Shown here in pieces: positions 33,196 to 44,738 of a stretch of 64,000 nt of DNA. The notes below the pieces were generated by a model that was not told the origin of the DNA, did not search any database, and saw nothing but the letters and a program-made list of their open reading frames with translations. The stretch is taken from contig NC_133103.1 in the NCBI RefSeq assembly GCF_022965805.1, positions 51,906,386 through 51,970,385 of the forward strand, given 5' to 3'. The stretch comes from Primulina eburnea (taxonomy: Eukaryota > Streptophyta > Magnoliopsida > Lamiales > Gesneriaceae). The position numbers and the translations under genes are program-made. Position 1 is the first letter of the stretch; the number at the start of each line of letters is the position of its first letter.

Positions 33196-35780
33196 TTTAT
33201 GCTTTTCATTCTACCTTATCCATAGTTATGAAGGCATGTTATGTTGATTATCACATTTATTCATAAAATTAGACTATTATTCAAATCATTGTTTGTATTA
33301 TACTGAAATTCAAAATGTTATGCAACAAAATCCGAGTCGAAAGTTTGTCATTGTAACCATGAAGCCAATCATGTTATTTTTATTATTTTTTAATATCCCT
33401 ATTATTATATTTATATCATGCTTAAGATTAAAAATATACAATTTAATAGGGAATCCGTGACAACCGCTTTTTCTTAATTTTTTTTTTAAATTTAGAATCC
33501 GTTATAAATTTCTACGGATTGCACTATTTTTACAACTATCTCATTTTTACAATATTTTATTAAATAGTTTTTAATTAATATTAATTTTAAAAAAGCCCCA
33601 AAACTCAAACTCAAGACTAAACACAAGTCAAATAAAAAATCAATCGACTGTCATAACTGCAAGAATATATTATTAAAAAATGAAATAAAGAAGATCGAGT
33701 TTTCTAAATAAAAAAATAGTAATAAAAACTTTAAAACAAACAGAAGCCTACTCAAATTAAATGAGACATGTTTTTTTCTTGTTCTTGTTTTGTTAATTTA
33801 ATAAATTTATGTAATTGTCACTTTTAAAAATATGTAAAATATAAAAAAAAATTTGCATTTTGAGATATTAAATTATAATTAATAAGTTTATCAAGTTATT
33901 TCAAATATAAAACATTGTACAAAATTATTTTAGTAAAATAAATTAAAAACGGGGCAAACTATGTTTATAAATTATTACTTGATTCATACTTAAAGTGGAA
34001 TACAATACTTTTATTATAAAAATTAAATTTTTTAAATGAAATGGATCGAGTTGTAGATCAAGCTCACACAATTGACCTATAAGACCGTTTCACGTAAGTT
34101 TTGTGAACTAATATATATTGTCGAAATAAACAACAAAAATTTATTTTAAAGAAAAAAAGTAAAAAGCATATGATCCATCCTCGTACCCTACAAAACTCAA
34201 GGGCTTTTTTTAAAAAAATAATATTAATTTTAAAACTATTTAGCAAAATATTGCAAAAGTGTGAGACTTGTAAAAATAATGCAATCTGTAGATATTTACA
34301 AGATTCTTAATTTTTTTAAAAAAAATAAAGGAAACGGAGGCGTAGAATCCGTGACAGACTGTCATTGATTCTGAATCCGTGACACGCATTCACGGGTTCT
34401 AGGAATCCATGACTACCATCGTTTAAATTGTGCGCAATTCTTCGACTTCTTTATGCAATTCCTCCGACTTCTTTGCATTTCCTCGACTTCTTTGCGGAAA
34501 ATACTTGAAGGCTGTTAAGGAATTCTTGTTTCCGGTTGTGTTCCGACTACGCAAAAATAATAACCTTGAAATATTTTCAAAAAGCACAAAATTATATTCA
34601 TTATTTTTTATATCCCCATTATTATATTTATATATGATTAATATTAAAAATATACTATTTAACAAAATTATACTTATTCGTATAATGCTATTGAATAAAA
34701 TTATAAATACAATATAAATAATACAAGTCATACTTTTAACTAATTTTTTAATTAATATTACTTTTTTAAAAAACCTCAAAACTCAAACTCAAGACTAAAC
34801 ACAAGTCAAATTGAGAGTCCATGACAGGCTGTCATGGATTTAGAATCCACTATAAATTTCTATGGATTGCACTATTTTTACAAACATCTCATTTTTACAA
34901 TATTTTACTAAATAGTTTTTTTAATTAATATTAATTTTAAAAAAAGCTCCAAAACTCAAACTCAAAAATAAACACAAGTCAAATAGGGAATCCGTGACAG
35001 CTGCTTTTTCTTTAACTTTTTTTAAAAAATTTAGAATCCGCTCTAAATTTCTACGGATTACACTATTTTTACAAACATATCATTTTTACAATATTTTACT
35101 AATAGTTTTTTTAATTAATATTTTTTTTTTAAAAAAGCCTAAAACTCAAACTTAAGACTAAACACAAGTCAAATATGGAATCCGTGACATGCTCTTTTTC
35201 TTTAATTTTTCTTTTAAAAAGTATTTAGAATCCGCTATAAATTTCTACGGATTGCACTATTTTTACAAACATATCATTTTTACAATATTTTTTTAAATAG
35301 TTTTTCATTAATATTAATTTTTTAAAAAATCCTCAAAACTCAAACTCAAGACTAAACACAAGTCAAATAGAAAATCAATCGACTGTCATAACTGCAAGAA
35401 TATATTATTAAAAATGAAAGAAAGAAGATCGAGTTTTTTAAATAAAAAAAGAGTAATAAAAATTTTAAAAAAAACTGAAGCCTACTCAAATTAAATGACA
35501 CATGTTTTTTTATTCTTCTTGTTTTGTTAATTTAATAAATTTATATAATTGTCACTTTTAAAAATATGTAAAATATAAAAATAAAAATTTTACATTTTGA
35601 GATATTAAATTATAATTAATAAGTTTATCAAGTTATTTCAAATATAAAACATTGTACAAAATTATTTTAGTAAAATAAATTAAAAACGGGGCAAACTATG
35701 TTTATAAATTATTACCTAAAATTTATTTATATTTTAAATATATCCCCAAAAATGTTAAATATATCCCCAAAAATGTTAAC
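33196..35780. repeat. AT-rich repeat block upstream of copy B
   Basis: 33625-33970 and 35365-35715 are near-identical AT-rich segments (containing aatcaatcgactgtcataac and aaaaacggggcaaactatg), and 51064-51390 is a third. 33970-34700 matches 49420-50160. No ORF of interest. The block therefore exists, rearranged, in front of both copy B and copy D. Confidence 0.72.
34813..35365. repeat. tandem repeat of about 175-190 bp
   Basis: Three adjacent units begin at about 34813, 34988 and 35178, each starting near GAATCCGTGACA or a variant. Each then carries TAGAATCCGCT, TTTCTACGGATT, ACAATATTTTA and ACTCAAACTCAAGACTAAAC before the next unit. A separate unit lies at 33451-33640 and degraded ones at 50560-51065. 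The period suggests a small satellite or the inside of a TE. Confidence 0.75.
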
Positions 35781-35835
35781 GGCTGAAAAATAAAAACGCG
35801 TTTTGTCGGTTTCCATATCTGAATTGGCCCCGCTC

Positions 35836-35978
35836 CCCTCCGCTCCCATTGTGGAGTTATCAAATACCCCGTAATAGGGGGTTCTTCTTCCCCGATCCAT
35901 CTCCTGATTCTCCCGCCTTTTCTCTCTAAAGAAACCCTAGCGCTCTACTCCGAAGGAGTGATATGGGATACGCTAAAA
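35836..35978 (+). promoter_or_regulatory. copy B 5' region with telo-box-like motif
   Basis: This segment is shared almost unchanged by copies B, D (from 51432) and E (from 55385). It contains the inverted repeat CCCCGTAATAGGGG (35867-35880), pyrimidine-rich tcttcttccccg, and AAACCCTAG (35932-35940), which resembles the telo-box common in plant 5' leaders. The likely function is promoter or 5' UTR of the ATM copies; no TATA box is obvious. Confidence 0.5.
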
Positions 35979-36056
35979 ATGGCCTTGAAACTCACTTCCA
36001 GAGATATTCAAGATATCGTCTCCAAGCTATCATCCGACAAGGACAAAGCTCGAGAA
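35979..36056 (+). pseudogene. ATM: copy B exon 1 (ATM N-terminus, TAN motif start)
   Basis: ATG at 35979 gives MALKLTSRDIQDIVSKLSSD then KDKARE before gtaatc. This is the characteristic start of plant ATM, the first half of the TAN (Tel1/ATM N-terminal) motif. Read through the donor it stops after five more codons. In this copy the next exon present is exon 4, so the second half of the TAN motif is missing. Confidence 0.88.
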
Positions 36057-36464
36057 GTAATCAAGAAGATATAGTTTCTTGGAGGGTAACGAGTTGAGTT
36101 TCTTGTATATGAAATCATCTTTTTACATAATTTTCAATGATTTTGTTTAATAGGATCGAGCAATAAGTAGAATTCATACTTGTATACTTTCACACAGTTC
36201 GTTTGTTTTGCTGAAACATTTCCGATTCATATTTCTTATCTTAGGATGGCATTGAGTCCTATTGTTTAATAGGCATTGAACAATATGTAGAGCTCATTGC
36301 CATTCCTTTTGTATCTATTTAAAAATGAAGGATTATTAAGAACTGCAGATTGGTGAGGGGATCCACATGTTTCTGTATCAAAGAATTGTAGTCGTAGGTC
36401 ATCAATGTAAGATTTATCATTGATGTAGTTTTTTCTGTTTCATTTGATTTCTCCTGTTTTTCAG

Positions 36465-36626
36465 GCAAAAAAAATCTTCTTCTACATGTGCCTAAATCAC
36501 TTTTCAATCATGTGTGGGATGTCCTCAAAGATGTTCCAAGTTTCCAATCTGAGTATGGTGTTATCCTTCGCTATCTTTTGGAAGTTACATATTATCGGTT
36601 TCACATGCGGAAACAAGTTTACTCCA
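36465..36626 (+). pseudogene. ATM: copy B exon 4
   Basis: A 162-bp exon from tttcag to gtgagt. In the frame expected from exon 3 (split glycine codon plus eight A's) it reads NLLLHVPKSLFNHVWDVLKD, then VPSFQSEYGVILRYLLEV and RFHMRKQVYS. It is strongly ATM-like and intact here; copy D has one extra A in the poly-A run. Copy E lacks this exon. Confidence 0.87.
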
Positions 36627-36689
36627 GTGAGTGTACCTCCAGTAACTTGGCTAATACACTATATATATGACTGTGAATTTCATCTGCAG

Positions 36690-37010
36690 ATCGGTTTTCT
36701 ATATGGACAGATCTTGTACTTCTGTACATGGAAAAGGTGGAAACAAGCCTGAGCACAGAAAATTTTGGTCAAATAATCGTCACACAGATTTCTTATAGTT
36801 ATTCTATTGCAATAATCGTCAACTTTATAATTTTGTTCTTTTTGCATGTTAGGGATGAGGGAAAAATTTCTCGCAAGCTTGTGGAGTGCATCAATACATA
36901 TTTGTTAAAGGATGAACCAAATTTAGGTGGCAAATCCCTGGAAATTCATCAAGCATTAAATCATTTCGTGTTTCGGTACTGGTTTGCTACTCATGATCGA
37001 AGTCTAAAAT
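36690..37010 (+). pseudogene. ATM: copy B exons 5 and 6
   Basis: Exon 5 starts at 36690 after ctgcag and reads RFSIWTDLVLLYMEKVETSL, ending roughly at 36777 (end uncertain). Exon 6 (36853-37010) after gttag reads DEGKISRKLVECINTYLLKD, then EPNLGGKSLEIHQALNHFVF and THDRSLK. Both are typical of the ATM N-terminal solenoid, are near-identical in D, and are absent from E. Confidence 0.82.
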
Positions 37011-37091
37011 GTGTCTTGAGCGGTACTAAGTTGATGGTTTTAATTTAAAGTTAAATGTCTGTAGTACTTCTAATTTGTCCTTCATTAGTAG

Positions 37092-37311
37092 GATTCTCTT
37101 ATTTGCTATGCAAAATTGCAAGTAAGTTTAACTAGAGGTGTGGACGACGGTTCTATTTTACTAGAACTTGTGGATGTGATGAGCAAGGAGCTTGATCAAA
37201 TGAGTACTTCCAGCACCAATTCACCCTGGTTAGAATTACATCGTGCTTAATTTTTGGTGGGTTTATGAAATGCTACTTCTCTGCTCTTGTTTGTATTTTA
37301 TTTATTTATTA

Positions 37312-37350
<39 letters not shown>

Positions 37351-37440
37351 TTGAGTGACTCAATTAGGGGTGAAAAATGTGGGATTATGACAAGCTCACA
37401 GTTCAAGGTGGCGGAGCTTGGTGACCTTGTGTTTTGCCAG
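37092..37440 (+). pseudogene. ATM: copy B exons 7 and 8
   Basis: Exon 7 (37092-37228, 137 bp) reads DSLICYAKLQVSLTRGVDDG, then SILLELVDVMSKELDQMSTS and ends at a gttaga donor. Exon 8 (37368-37440, 73 bp) reads EKCGIMTSSQFKVAELGDLV and FCQ before gtactt. Both occur at identical length in D (52697-52833, 52961-53033) and E (57085-57221, 57339-57411). Confidence 0.85.
37312..37350. repeat. (ATT)13 microsatellite in intron 7
   Basis: Thirteen perfect ATT units. The homologous sites have nine in D (52917-52943) and about five in E (57301-57315). Confidence 0.95.
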
Positions 37441-38360
37441 GTACTTATTGCAGCAACTTAATTGTTGTGCCTTTTAAAGTTGATACTCCATTACATATTT
37501 GTGGTTGTGTGCTTACCAGACACGATATGGATCTTTTGTATTTCATTGGGTTATGGGCTCGGTTTTATCTTCTGGTGGTTATTTTCAACCTTATTTTAGC
37601 TTACTCTGTTCAATTTTGAATAATAGGATGATGGGAAAAACAACAGAAAAAAAGTGAAAAGTCTGGTCATAAGTGTTGTCGCCATAAACGACGTGCCACA
37701 ACTTAATTTTTCTTCTTCTTGATTTTATATAATTGTCACCACTTCATGCACGTAAGAGCATATCTTGGGATATTAATGGTGGAGTAAACCACTTCAATCA
37801 AATGACAAATTGATTTCAATATTGACGATACCAAGTGAGATTCTATCAAATGAAAAATTGAGTTCTGACCCCTTTTTGATTCAACAATTAACATGAATTT
37901 AAGCTTTTAAATGAACCAAAAGGGCTTAATAGAATTTTGTACTTCAATATGTAGAATTCCATTTATATCATATTGAGCAGAAATAAATACGGTATAAAAC
38001 TGTTGAGACTTTTCAGCTGTGATATGATGCAAACATTTTAAAACATAGTGAGAGGGAAGGACAACTGAGAGAACATAAGTGAATAAACTGAGAGAACAAA
38101 AGTAAATATTAAGTGTGATTTTAATGAATCAAAATTTGATTTCTAACTGCAAGAGTTCTTTTCAAACGTGTGTATTTGATATTTCTCTCTTAGTTTCTTC
38201 TCTTATATCCAACCCGAAACATAACAACTCTGCTGTGTAGAAGCATATATGAGAGTCTTTTCTCATCAACAACTCAAAACAGAATAACTCAACTGTGTTG
38301 AAACATGGCTATTAAAGTTCACGTTGTATTTTTCTTTTGATTTCTTTTGTTATTTCAAAG
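37441..38360 (+). other. copy B fused intron across a deletion junction
   Basis: To about 38148 this equals the intron after exon 8 in D and E. From about 38148 it equals the intron before exon b in A and C (from about 595 and 62552). The junction reads gatttcTAActgcaag, with TAA shared by both parents. The exons between exon 8 and exon b are therefore missing from copy B. Confidence 0.8.
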
Positions 38361-39003
38361 CTGTTATGGTGGTTGGAGAATATCTAATGGTGCTCACTCT
38401 ACTGTTGATATAGTCAAGAGTATGATGACCATGAGAAGCATACAGGTAGGCATCTTGTTGCGGTTCCAAATTTGTAGTTTTGGAAGTTGGAATTTCTTAC
38501 TCTAATATTTATGGCCATGTTTATAGACTTGGTAATAATTGATTGGTGCTTTAATAATTTCACAAAGTAGGTGGAAAGGAAAGGGTTGCCATCCCATTAT
38601 CATAAACTGCAAATAAAATGGTGTATTTGATTTTTGCGTCATTCCCTGAGATGCAAAGCTTGTTATTTTGTGCTTGTTTCCCGTTGCTATATGTCATACT
38701 GGATGACTGTGTTAGTTATTCTTCCTCATGTATCTAAGCCTTCAAATTTGTTAGTTTGAATGAAAGTCTTGGGATCCAAAAAAGATTTTCCTTCATCTTA
38801 ACAGCTTTTCTTTATTTTAGCTTTTGAATTCAATTTGAATGGATTACATTTTAAAAGGGTGTTTTCACATGTTTTCAATTTATTGGAAGGATCCAGATCG
38901 TATCTTAAATGTATTCGTTTTCTTGCTGCAGGGTGATCTGCAATATCTTTTGGATCTTCGGCAGAATGTGTTATCAGCTGTTTTAGCTATACTTAACTTG
39001 AAG
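38361..39003 (+). pseudogene. ATM: copy B exons b and c
   Basis: Exon b (38361-38445) is 85 bp, one base shorter than in A and C (tatctaatgg for tatctaaatgg), which shifts the frame. Its donor CAG|gtagg is sound. Exon c (38932-39003) is an intact 24-codon exon reading GDLQYLLDLRQNVLSAVLAI. Confidence 0.78.
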
Positions 39004-39335
39004 GTACATTCCAAACTAGGTACAATGGCCTTGATATTTTGAAGTGATTTGATGAGATTGATCATAACTTTTAATAACCAAGGAATTTTTTTACGATCTT
39101 CAAATGATTCTCTCTGAAATTCCAGTCTATCTGCAAAAGAAATGAATCCCATCTACGTATAGATTGAGAGACAATATATGATGAACATATTCGATTCTGT
39201 CCATCAATTTTCTAATCCCTAGTACTACATCCTTTTTTGTATCTCTTTACTTCTTTGCTTTTCTTTTATACATGTATAGGTGGTGCAGGATGTTGACATT
39301 ATTTAATATTTTTGACTGACCTCCTAATTACATAG

Positions 39336-39920
39336 GAATTCACAACACTGAATGAGCGGTTCGTTGTGCTGCTGCCGACAACTGCATTTGCCCTTTCTAT
39401 TGGTTCTGCCCCTCTTCTGTATGACGCTTCAGGACTTCTGCCATTGCTCTATGCTACTGAGCTTGTGGAGGAATTGGCCAAGGTATTATTCTTGCAAATC
39501 CATCCTTATAAACCTTTTGATCTCACGTATAATGGCTTATCTTAAAAAGTTGTATCCGATGTGTGGTAGATAGAGGAAAGTCCAAGTGATTTTTTGGAAT
39601 GCTCAGTTGAAGTTCTTGCGAAGATTGATATTGATTCTGGTCCAAAGCCGGTGTCACATACTTCTATTTTTTGTTACTTTTGAAATTTTAATAACTGATG
39701 GATTTTTACTGTCAGTTATGATAAATTTGTAGGTGAATTTTTCCAATTACTGCCAAAATGTACGATTGCCATTGAATCTAAGAGATCAGCTGTTTCATGA
39801 AATGGAAAATCACGTTCTTGAATGCATAAAGGAAGTAGAAATTGACAAAATGCTACTCTCAGAAGTTATCTACACATGCGCTCTCTTAGCTAATTTCATG
39901 TTCTGCTCGTATTCAACAAG
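39336..39920 (+). pseudogene. ATM: copy B exons d, e and f
   Basis: Exon d (39336-39482, 49 codons) is fully open, with LLYDASGLLPLLYATELVEE where A has a stop. Exon e (39570-39650) ends PKP before gtgtca, one codon longer than in A. Exon f (39733-39920) reads VNFSNYCQNVRLPLNLRDQL and ends CSYSTR. The best-preserved version of this trio in the window. Confidence 0.8.
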
Positions 39921-40438
39921 GTCAATATTCACTTTCATTGATCCTTCCCATTCTCCGTTGCGGCAGTAGTCCTTTTATATGTCCCATGACTTCACTTAAA
40001 AGCTTTTGAACTGTGTTGTATGCTCTTCTGTAAACTTTTAATAAGCTCCAAGTAATTGGGGCTTGAGACAAACCTGCACATGACGGTGTGACATTGTTCA
40101 TTGCCTGCATGTTACCTATCACACTCTTGTTCTTGTTTGATTAGAAGATCCATATTTTCTCGATCACTTGATTGGGGATGCCGATTTTATTCATTCAATT
40201 ATTTTTTTGGATTTCACTAACTATTTATAGGCTTTTTGTTTCAATCTAATCTTAGTCATTTGTTTCGTCAAATATAATGTTTTTGTGATAAATTTATTGA
40301 CGCGTTTCTCTTTTGCACTAGTTTGCATATTTTATTATTTCCTTCATTTTTCTCAAACGACTATAAATTTTTATGGATATGGTTTTCAATATTCTGTTGT
40401 ATTCTCAGAGTGTTTCACGTTTTTTCTTTCACTCTCAG

Positions 40439-41022
40439 GATCTGAGAAATTCCTCATATATTTTCTAAACTGGGTGAATCGTTGTTAGGATATCTAAATC
40501 ATGCCATTTCAATTGTGGAGAAATATTACGATGATGGTTTGTCTGGATGTTTGGAGTGGAACTCCATTAATAACATTGACTCGACTGCGACTTCTTTTAA
40601 AAGTTTCACTAGCTCGCCTTTTCTTAGCAATTGCCAAGAGAAAACTATTGCAAGTTCTTGATTTTATTTTGGAATTGTTCAATCTTCTGAGTGCAAAACT
40701 ATATGAAGGATGTTCAGAGTACAGAAGGAATTCTCAAGCAAAGCCAGACTTCCCCGACTTATCAGACACCCACTCCATTCATGATCCTTTGCCGCTAAAT
40801 AGCAGGGAAAAATTGATTTTGGATGTGGAGATGGATATGAACGGTCGGTCGATTGATGTAGATAGGTTAGGTATTGACGGTAGTCTGACAACTGGGTCTT
40901 CCGTTTCTTTAGTGAATCAGAAATTGAATTTCCTGTCAATCATTTCAAATTTTTTCCCAATTTTATCATTGTTGACGTGGGAAATCGTGTTCAATCTTAG
41001 GGAAAAAGAGAACGACCCACAA
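40439..41022 (+). pseudogene. ATM: copy B exon g with stop and 17-bp loss
   Basis: It contains IFSKLGESLLGYLNHAISIV, FKSFTSSPFLSNCQEKTIAS and then TGA where A has GGA. A 17-bp deletion follows ssE (near 40690). From about 40700 the coding signal resumes: AKLYEGCSEYRRNSQAKPDF through LSLLTWEIVFNLREKENDPQ, better preserved than in A. The last exon base is A rather than G. Confidence 0.8.
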
Positions 41023-41298
41023 GTATCTTAGTCTCATACCTTTACGTTCCATGTTTTTCTTGGATGCCAGTTTAATGCTTATAGTATTTAAAGGGTTGCT
41101 GATGAAAGAAATAAACATTCAGCTTTTCTCAAAAAAATATAGCTAATATTGAGATCGCGAGGTTCTCTCAAACTAGCCTCGAACATCCAAAAAAGTAGGT
41201 AGACAAGCTAGAAAAAGCCACAAACAAAATATCAGAGTTAAACGATCAATCTCTTCACCGACCCATAACCCGATCCTTTACTCGTGCTCATAACAAGT

Positions 41299-41311
41299 TG
41301 GTATCAGAGCC
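41299..41311 (+). other. primer binding site (initiator tRNA-Met)
   Basis: TGGTATCAGAGCC matches the complement of the plant initiator tRNA-Met 3' end used by many LTR retrotransposons. It lies 7 bp before the gag ATG at 41319. Confidence 0.85.
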
Positions 41312-41318
41312 AGTAGTT

Positions 41319-43453
41319 ATGGGCGATTTGCAAGCAATCCAAGAGCAACTTACGACCCTCTTCAACCTGTTCAAATCCGAAAGAGAAGACCAAGCACGCA
41401 GACAAGATGAACAAAAGAACGCAGCCAGCAAGATCTACACAAAAGGCTTGAAGAATTGGCTGCTCAAGTGTCAAAAACCAGCAAGGACAGCGAGGATAGC
41501 AGCGGAGCATCTGATTCACAGACAAGAGATCAGCGCAAAGCCAATGAGTTGGGGAACCTGACAAATTCATTCCCAAATATTCCAGGATGGATTTCCGGAC
41601 ATATGACGGGTCAACCGACCCCATTAGTTGGATAAGCCGATGTGAACATTTTTCCCCCATCAACGCACACCCGAAGATCAGCGTGTGGGGCTTGCGTCTT
41701 TTCATCTTGAAGGAGACGCTCAACTGTGGTTCTTAAAAAACTTGAGCGAGATCGACCCGATCTTACATGGGAGTTTTTCGCACAGTACTGCCACGTGAGG
41801 TTTGGACTTCCGATTCGCACCAACAAACTGGGAGAACGATCGAAATTGCGACAAATAGGCACGGTGGGAGAATACCAATGTCAATTTGAACAACTTTCTG
41901 CACGAGCTTCCTCCCTCACAAGCGAGCAAGAAGTGGAAATTTTCATTAGCGGCCTACAAGAACACATCGCGATTGAGGTAGACATTCACCACCCAAAAGA
42001 TTTAACAACTGCTACGGGCCTGGCCCATTTGTACGAAAGACGCACGGGAAGCCTACGACAAGAACCCAATTATCCAAAAAGACGTACCATCCCAACAAAC
42101 ACACGACCATCGATCACGAGACAATTGAGCAGATCAGAGATGGAGGAACGGCGCTCAAGAGGGTTGTGCTTTAACTGTGATGAACTGTTCGTTCCAGGAC
42201 ATCGTTGCAAACAGTTGTTTCGTCTAGAAGTGGTCGAGAACAGCGACCCAGAAGATGAAGTTGACACGATTAATCCAGACGATCCAGGCATCTATCTTCA
42301 CGCCATCACGGGAATTAGTAACGCCCAGACTATGCAAATAATAGGATACATCCGTTCGATACCTCTCCGTGTTCTTATTGATTCCGACAGCACGCACTGT
42401 TTCTTAGACTCCAATTTGATCTCACAATTGAACCTTGAAATATCGCAAAGAGGAGACATATATGTGAACGTCGCAAATGGGAAGAGTCTACCATGTTCGG
42501 GGATGTGTTCGGCTGTTCAGACTCAACTGGAAAATCATATATTCCATGTCGATTTTTACGTCCTCATACTAGGAGAATTTGGCGCTGTCATGGGAGTAAA
42601 TTGGCTCCGCTCTTTAGGAAGTATCACGTGGGATTTTGAAAAAATGCAGATACAGTTTGTAGGAGAAGGCGTGCTGGTTACGTGGCACGGAGACTCATCC
42701 TACATTCCGTCACACCGAAACCTCTCGGCAACTATACCAGAGGAGGCACCCCTTACACAGCTACAACACCTTTTGGAAACCTACAACAGCCTGTTCGAGG
42801 AACCTCAAGGACTCCCACCCTCAAGAGGATTCAGCCATAAAATCCTACTGGAACAAGGTACCAACTCCATTCTTGTTAGACCTTATCGATACCCTCATAT
42901 GCAGAAAGATGAAATTGAGAAGCAATGTGATGAGATGCTACAAAGAGGGATTATTAGACCTAGCTCATCCCCTTTCTCCTCATCAGTATTGTTTGTCAAA
43001 AAAGCAGATGACACTTGGTGCTTTTGTATCGACTATCGTGCCTTGAATGCAAAAACAGTAGAGGACAAGTTCCCCATTCCGGTGATCGACGAATTATTGG
43101 AGGAATTACACGGCGCTGAATATTTTTCAAAATTAGACTTGCGATTCGGCTACCATCAAATTTTGATGGACCCCGGTACCATCCACATGACGGCCTTTCG
43201 CACCCACCATGGCCACTTAGAGTTTATGGTGATGCCTTTTGGCCTCACTAATGCGCCTTCTACTTTTCAAGCTTTAATGAATTCAATTTTCGGTGGCATT
43301 TTACGGAAATTTGTTTTGGTTTTCTTTGATGACATCCTCGTTTACAGCGCAACCTGGGAAGATCACAATTTCCATCTTCGTACTGTCTTCACAATCCTGC
43401 AACAACAGCACTTATTCCTTAAGAAATCCAAATGTTACATTGCTCAAAGATAG
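41319..43453 (+). pseudogene. gypsy gag, protease and reverse transcriptase (broken)
   Basis: Gag starts at ATG 41319 (MGDLQAIQEQLTTLFNLF). The frame is lost near 41440; gag signal continues to about 41725 and the long open part runs 41726-43453. A retrotrans-gag region comes first, then a zinc knuckle (CFNCDELFVPGHRCK, near 42169), then protease with LIDSDST near 42375 instead of the usual D-S/T-G, so the active site is altered. RT follows (YRYPHMQKDEIEK, FSKLDLRFGYHQI, VFFDDILVYS), with the catalytic FDD kept. TAG at 43451 ends the frame just before VAYLGHVVS. Confidence 0.88.
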
Positions 43454-44351
43454 GTTGCTTACTTAGGACATGTGGTTTCAAGGAAGGGGGTGAGTGTGGA
43501 TGAAAATAAAATAACAGCCATTCAACACTGGCCACAACCCACGACTCTAAAGGCACTCCGAGGCTTCCTCGGACTAACAGGGTACTACCGCAAATTTGTG
43601 CAAAACTATGGAGTTATTGCTGCCCCTTTAACCAATATGCTGCAAAACAAGGCTTTTCATGGACAGCTGATAGCCTGCATGCCTTTGAAAATTGAAGAAA
43701 GTGCTCACTTCTACACCCGTCCTTGCTCTTACCGATTTTTCCATACCTTTCATCGTGGAGTGTGATGCATCAGAAACATCAATAGGGGCTGTACTTCAAC
43801 CGCAAGGGCGCCCCATTGTCGCCCTCCGTCATAGGAAACTACCCGCCTGTGAAAAGGAACTCATTGGACTAATCAAAGCCGTGCGTCTCTGGCACTCTTA
43901 CTTTTGGGGAAACTCCTTCATCGTTCGTAAGGATCATTATAGTCTCGAATTTTTGCTCGAACAACGTATTTCAACCTCTCCACAACAACAAGGGATAAGC
44001 AAATTATTGGGTTATGACTTTAAGGTAGAATATCGGGCAGGAAAATCAAATGTCGTGGCGGACGCACTTTCACGCCTAGGCGAGGAGGAGGGCTGTTTGA
44101 TGGCCATTTCGAAACCACAGTGGGATTTTCTTGCAGCCATCAGAGAAGCACACTCTAATACACCAGAAGTACAACGCAAAATTCGAGAGGTTCACGATGG
44201 AGAGGCTTTCGGACCATGGGAAGTTAAAAACGACATTTTATGGTTTAAATCCAAAATCTACCTTCCTCCACGATCACCATTAACTGCTCCTATTATTGCA
44301 ATGGTACATGAAGGCTGTCTGAAGGCTACCAGCGCACTCTCCACCACATAG
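43454..44351 (+). pseudogene. gypsy RT end, RNase H and integrase zinc region
   Basis: 43472-43650 continues RT (ALRGFLGLTGYYRKFVQNYG). RNase H follows from about 43692 in another frame: VECDASETSIGAVLQPQGRP, ELIGLIKAVRLWHSYFWG, ADALSRLGEEEG. The start of the integrase HHCC region is broken near 44310-44350 (VHEGCLKATS), where the frame changes again. Confidence 0.85.
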
Positions 44352-44662
44352 GACGAGATTTTTATTGGCCAGGGATGAAACGTCAAGTTCAAGCAGTAGT
44401 GTCCAATTGTTCCACATGCCAACACAACAAAACGGAAGCAATGAAGCCAGCCGGACTCCTACAACCTCTGCCCATCCCTTACCACATTTGGGCCGACATC
44501 TCAATGGATTTCATTGAAGGGTTGCCTACCTCACAAGGGAAGACTGTAATTTTCGTGGTTGTCGATCGCTTTTCTAAATATGCTCACTTCATTGGCTTAG
44601 CCCATCCTTACACCGCAGTTTCAGTCGCCAAAATCTTTTTCGACAAACATCTTCAAGTTACA
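44352..44662 (+). pseudogene. gypsy integrase, truncated in the catalytic core
   Basis: FYWPGMKRQVQAVVSNCSTC and QHNKT complete the HHCC zinc-binding part. The core begins IWADISMDFIEGLPTS (first catalytic Asp) and VVDRFSKYAHFI, then ends at about KIFFDKHLQ where ATM intron sequence begins. The second Asp and the Glu of the DDE triad are absent. Confidence 0.87.
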
Positions 44663-44738
44663 TGAACTCTCCAGGGGATTCTTATATCTTGTGATCTTGC
44701 AATGGTTGGTGTTAATTTTCTGTTACTTTTCTGAAGAG

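Larger units (their letters stand above)
41063..44662 (+). mobile_element. truncated Ty3/gypsy retrotransposon inside copy B
   Basis: The domain order gag, zinc knuckle, protease, RT, RNase H, integrase marks Ty3/gypsy. A tRNA-Met primer site lies at 41299-41311 and the sequence before it (41063-41290) may be the end of a 5' LTR. The element stops within the integrase core at 44662; the rest of integrase, any chromodomain and the 3' LTR are gone. ATM sequence equivalent to 4185-10636 of copy A is missing at the same place, so one deletion probably removed the 3' part of the element and the neighbouring exons. Confidence 0.88.

Noticed and set aside
34064..34779. Short ORFs in the AT-rich block
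   Set aside because: Compositionally biased (Phe, Ile, Asn, Lys); no conserved feature and they sit in repeats.
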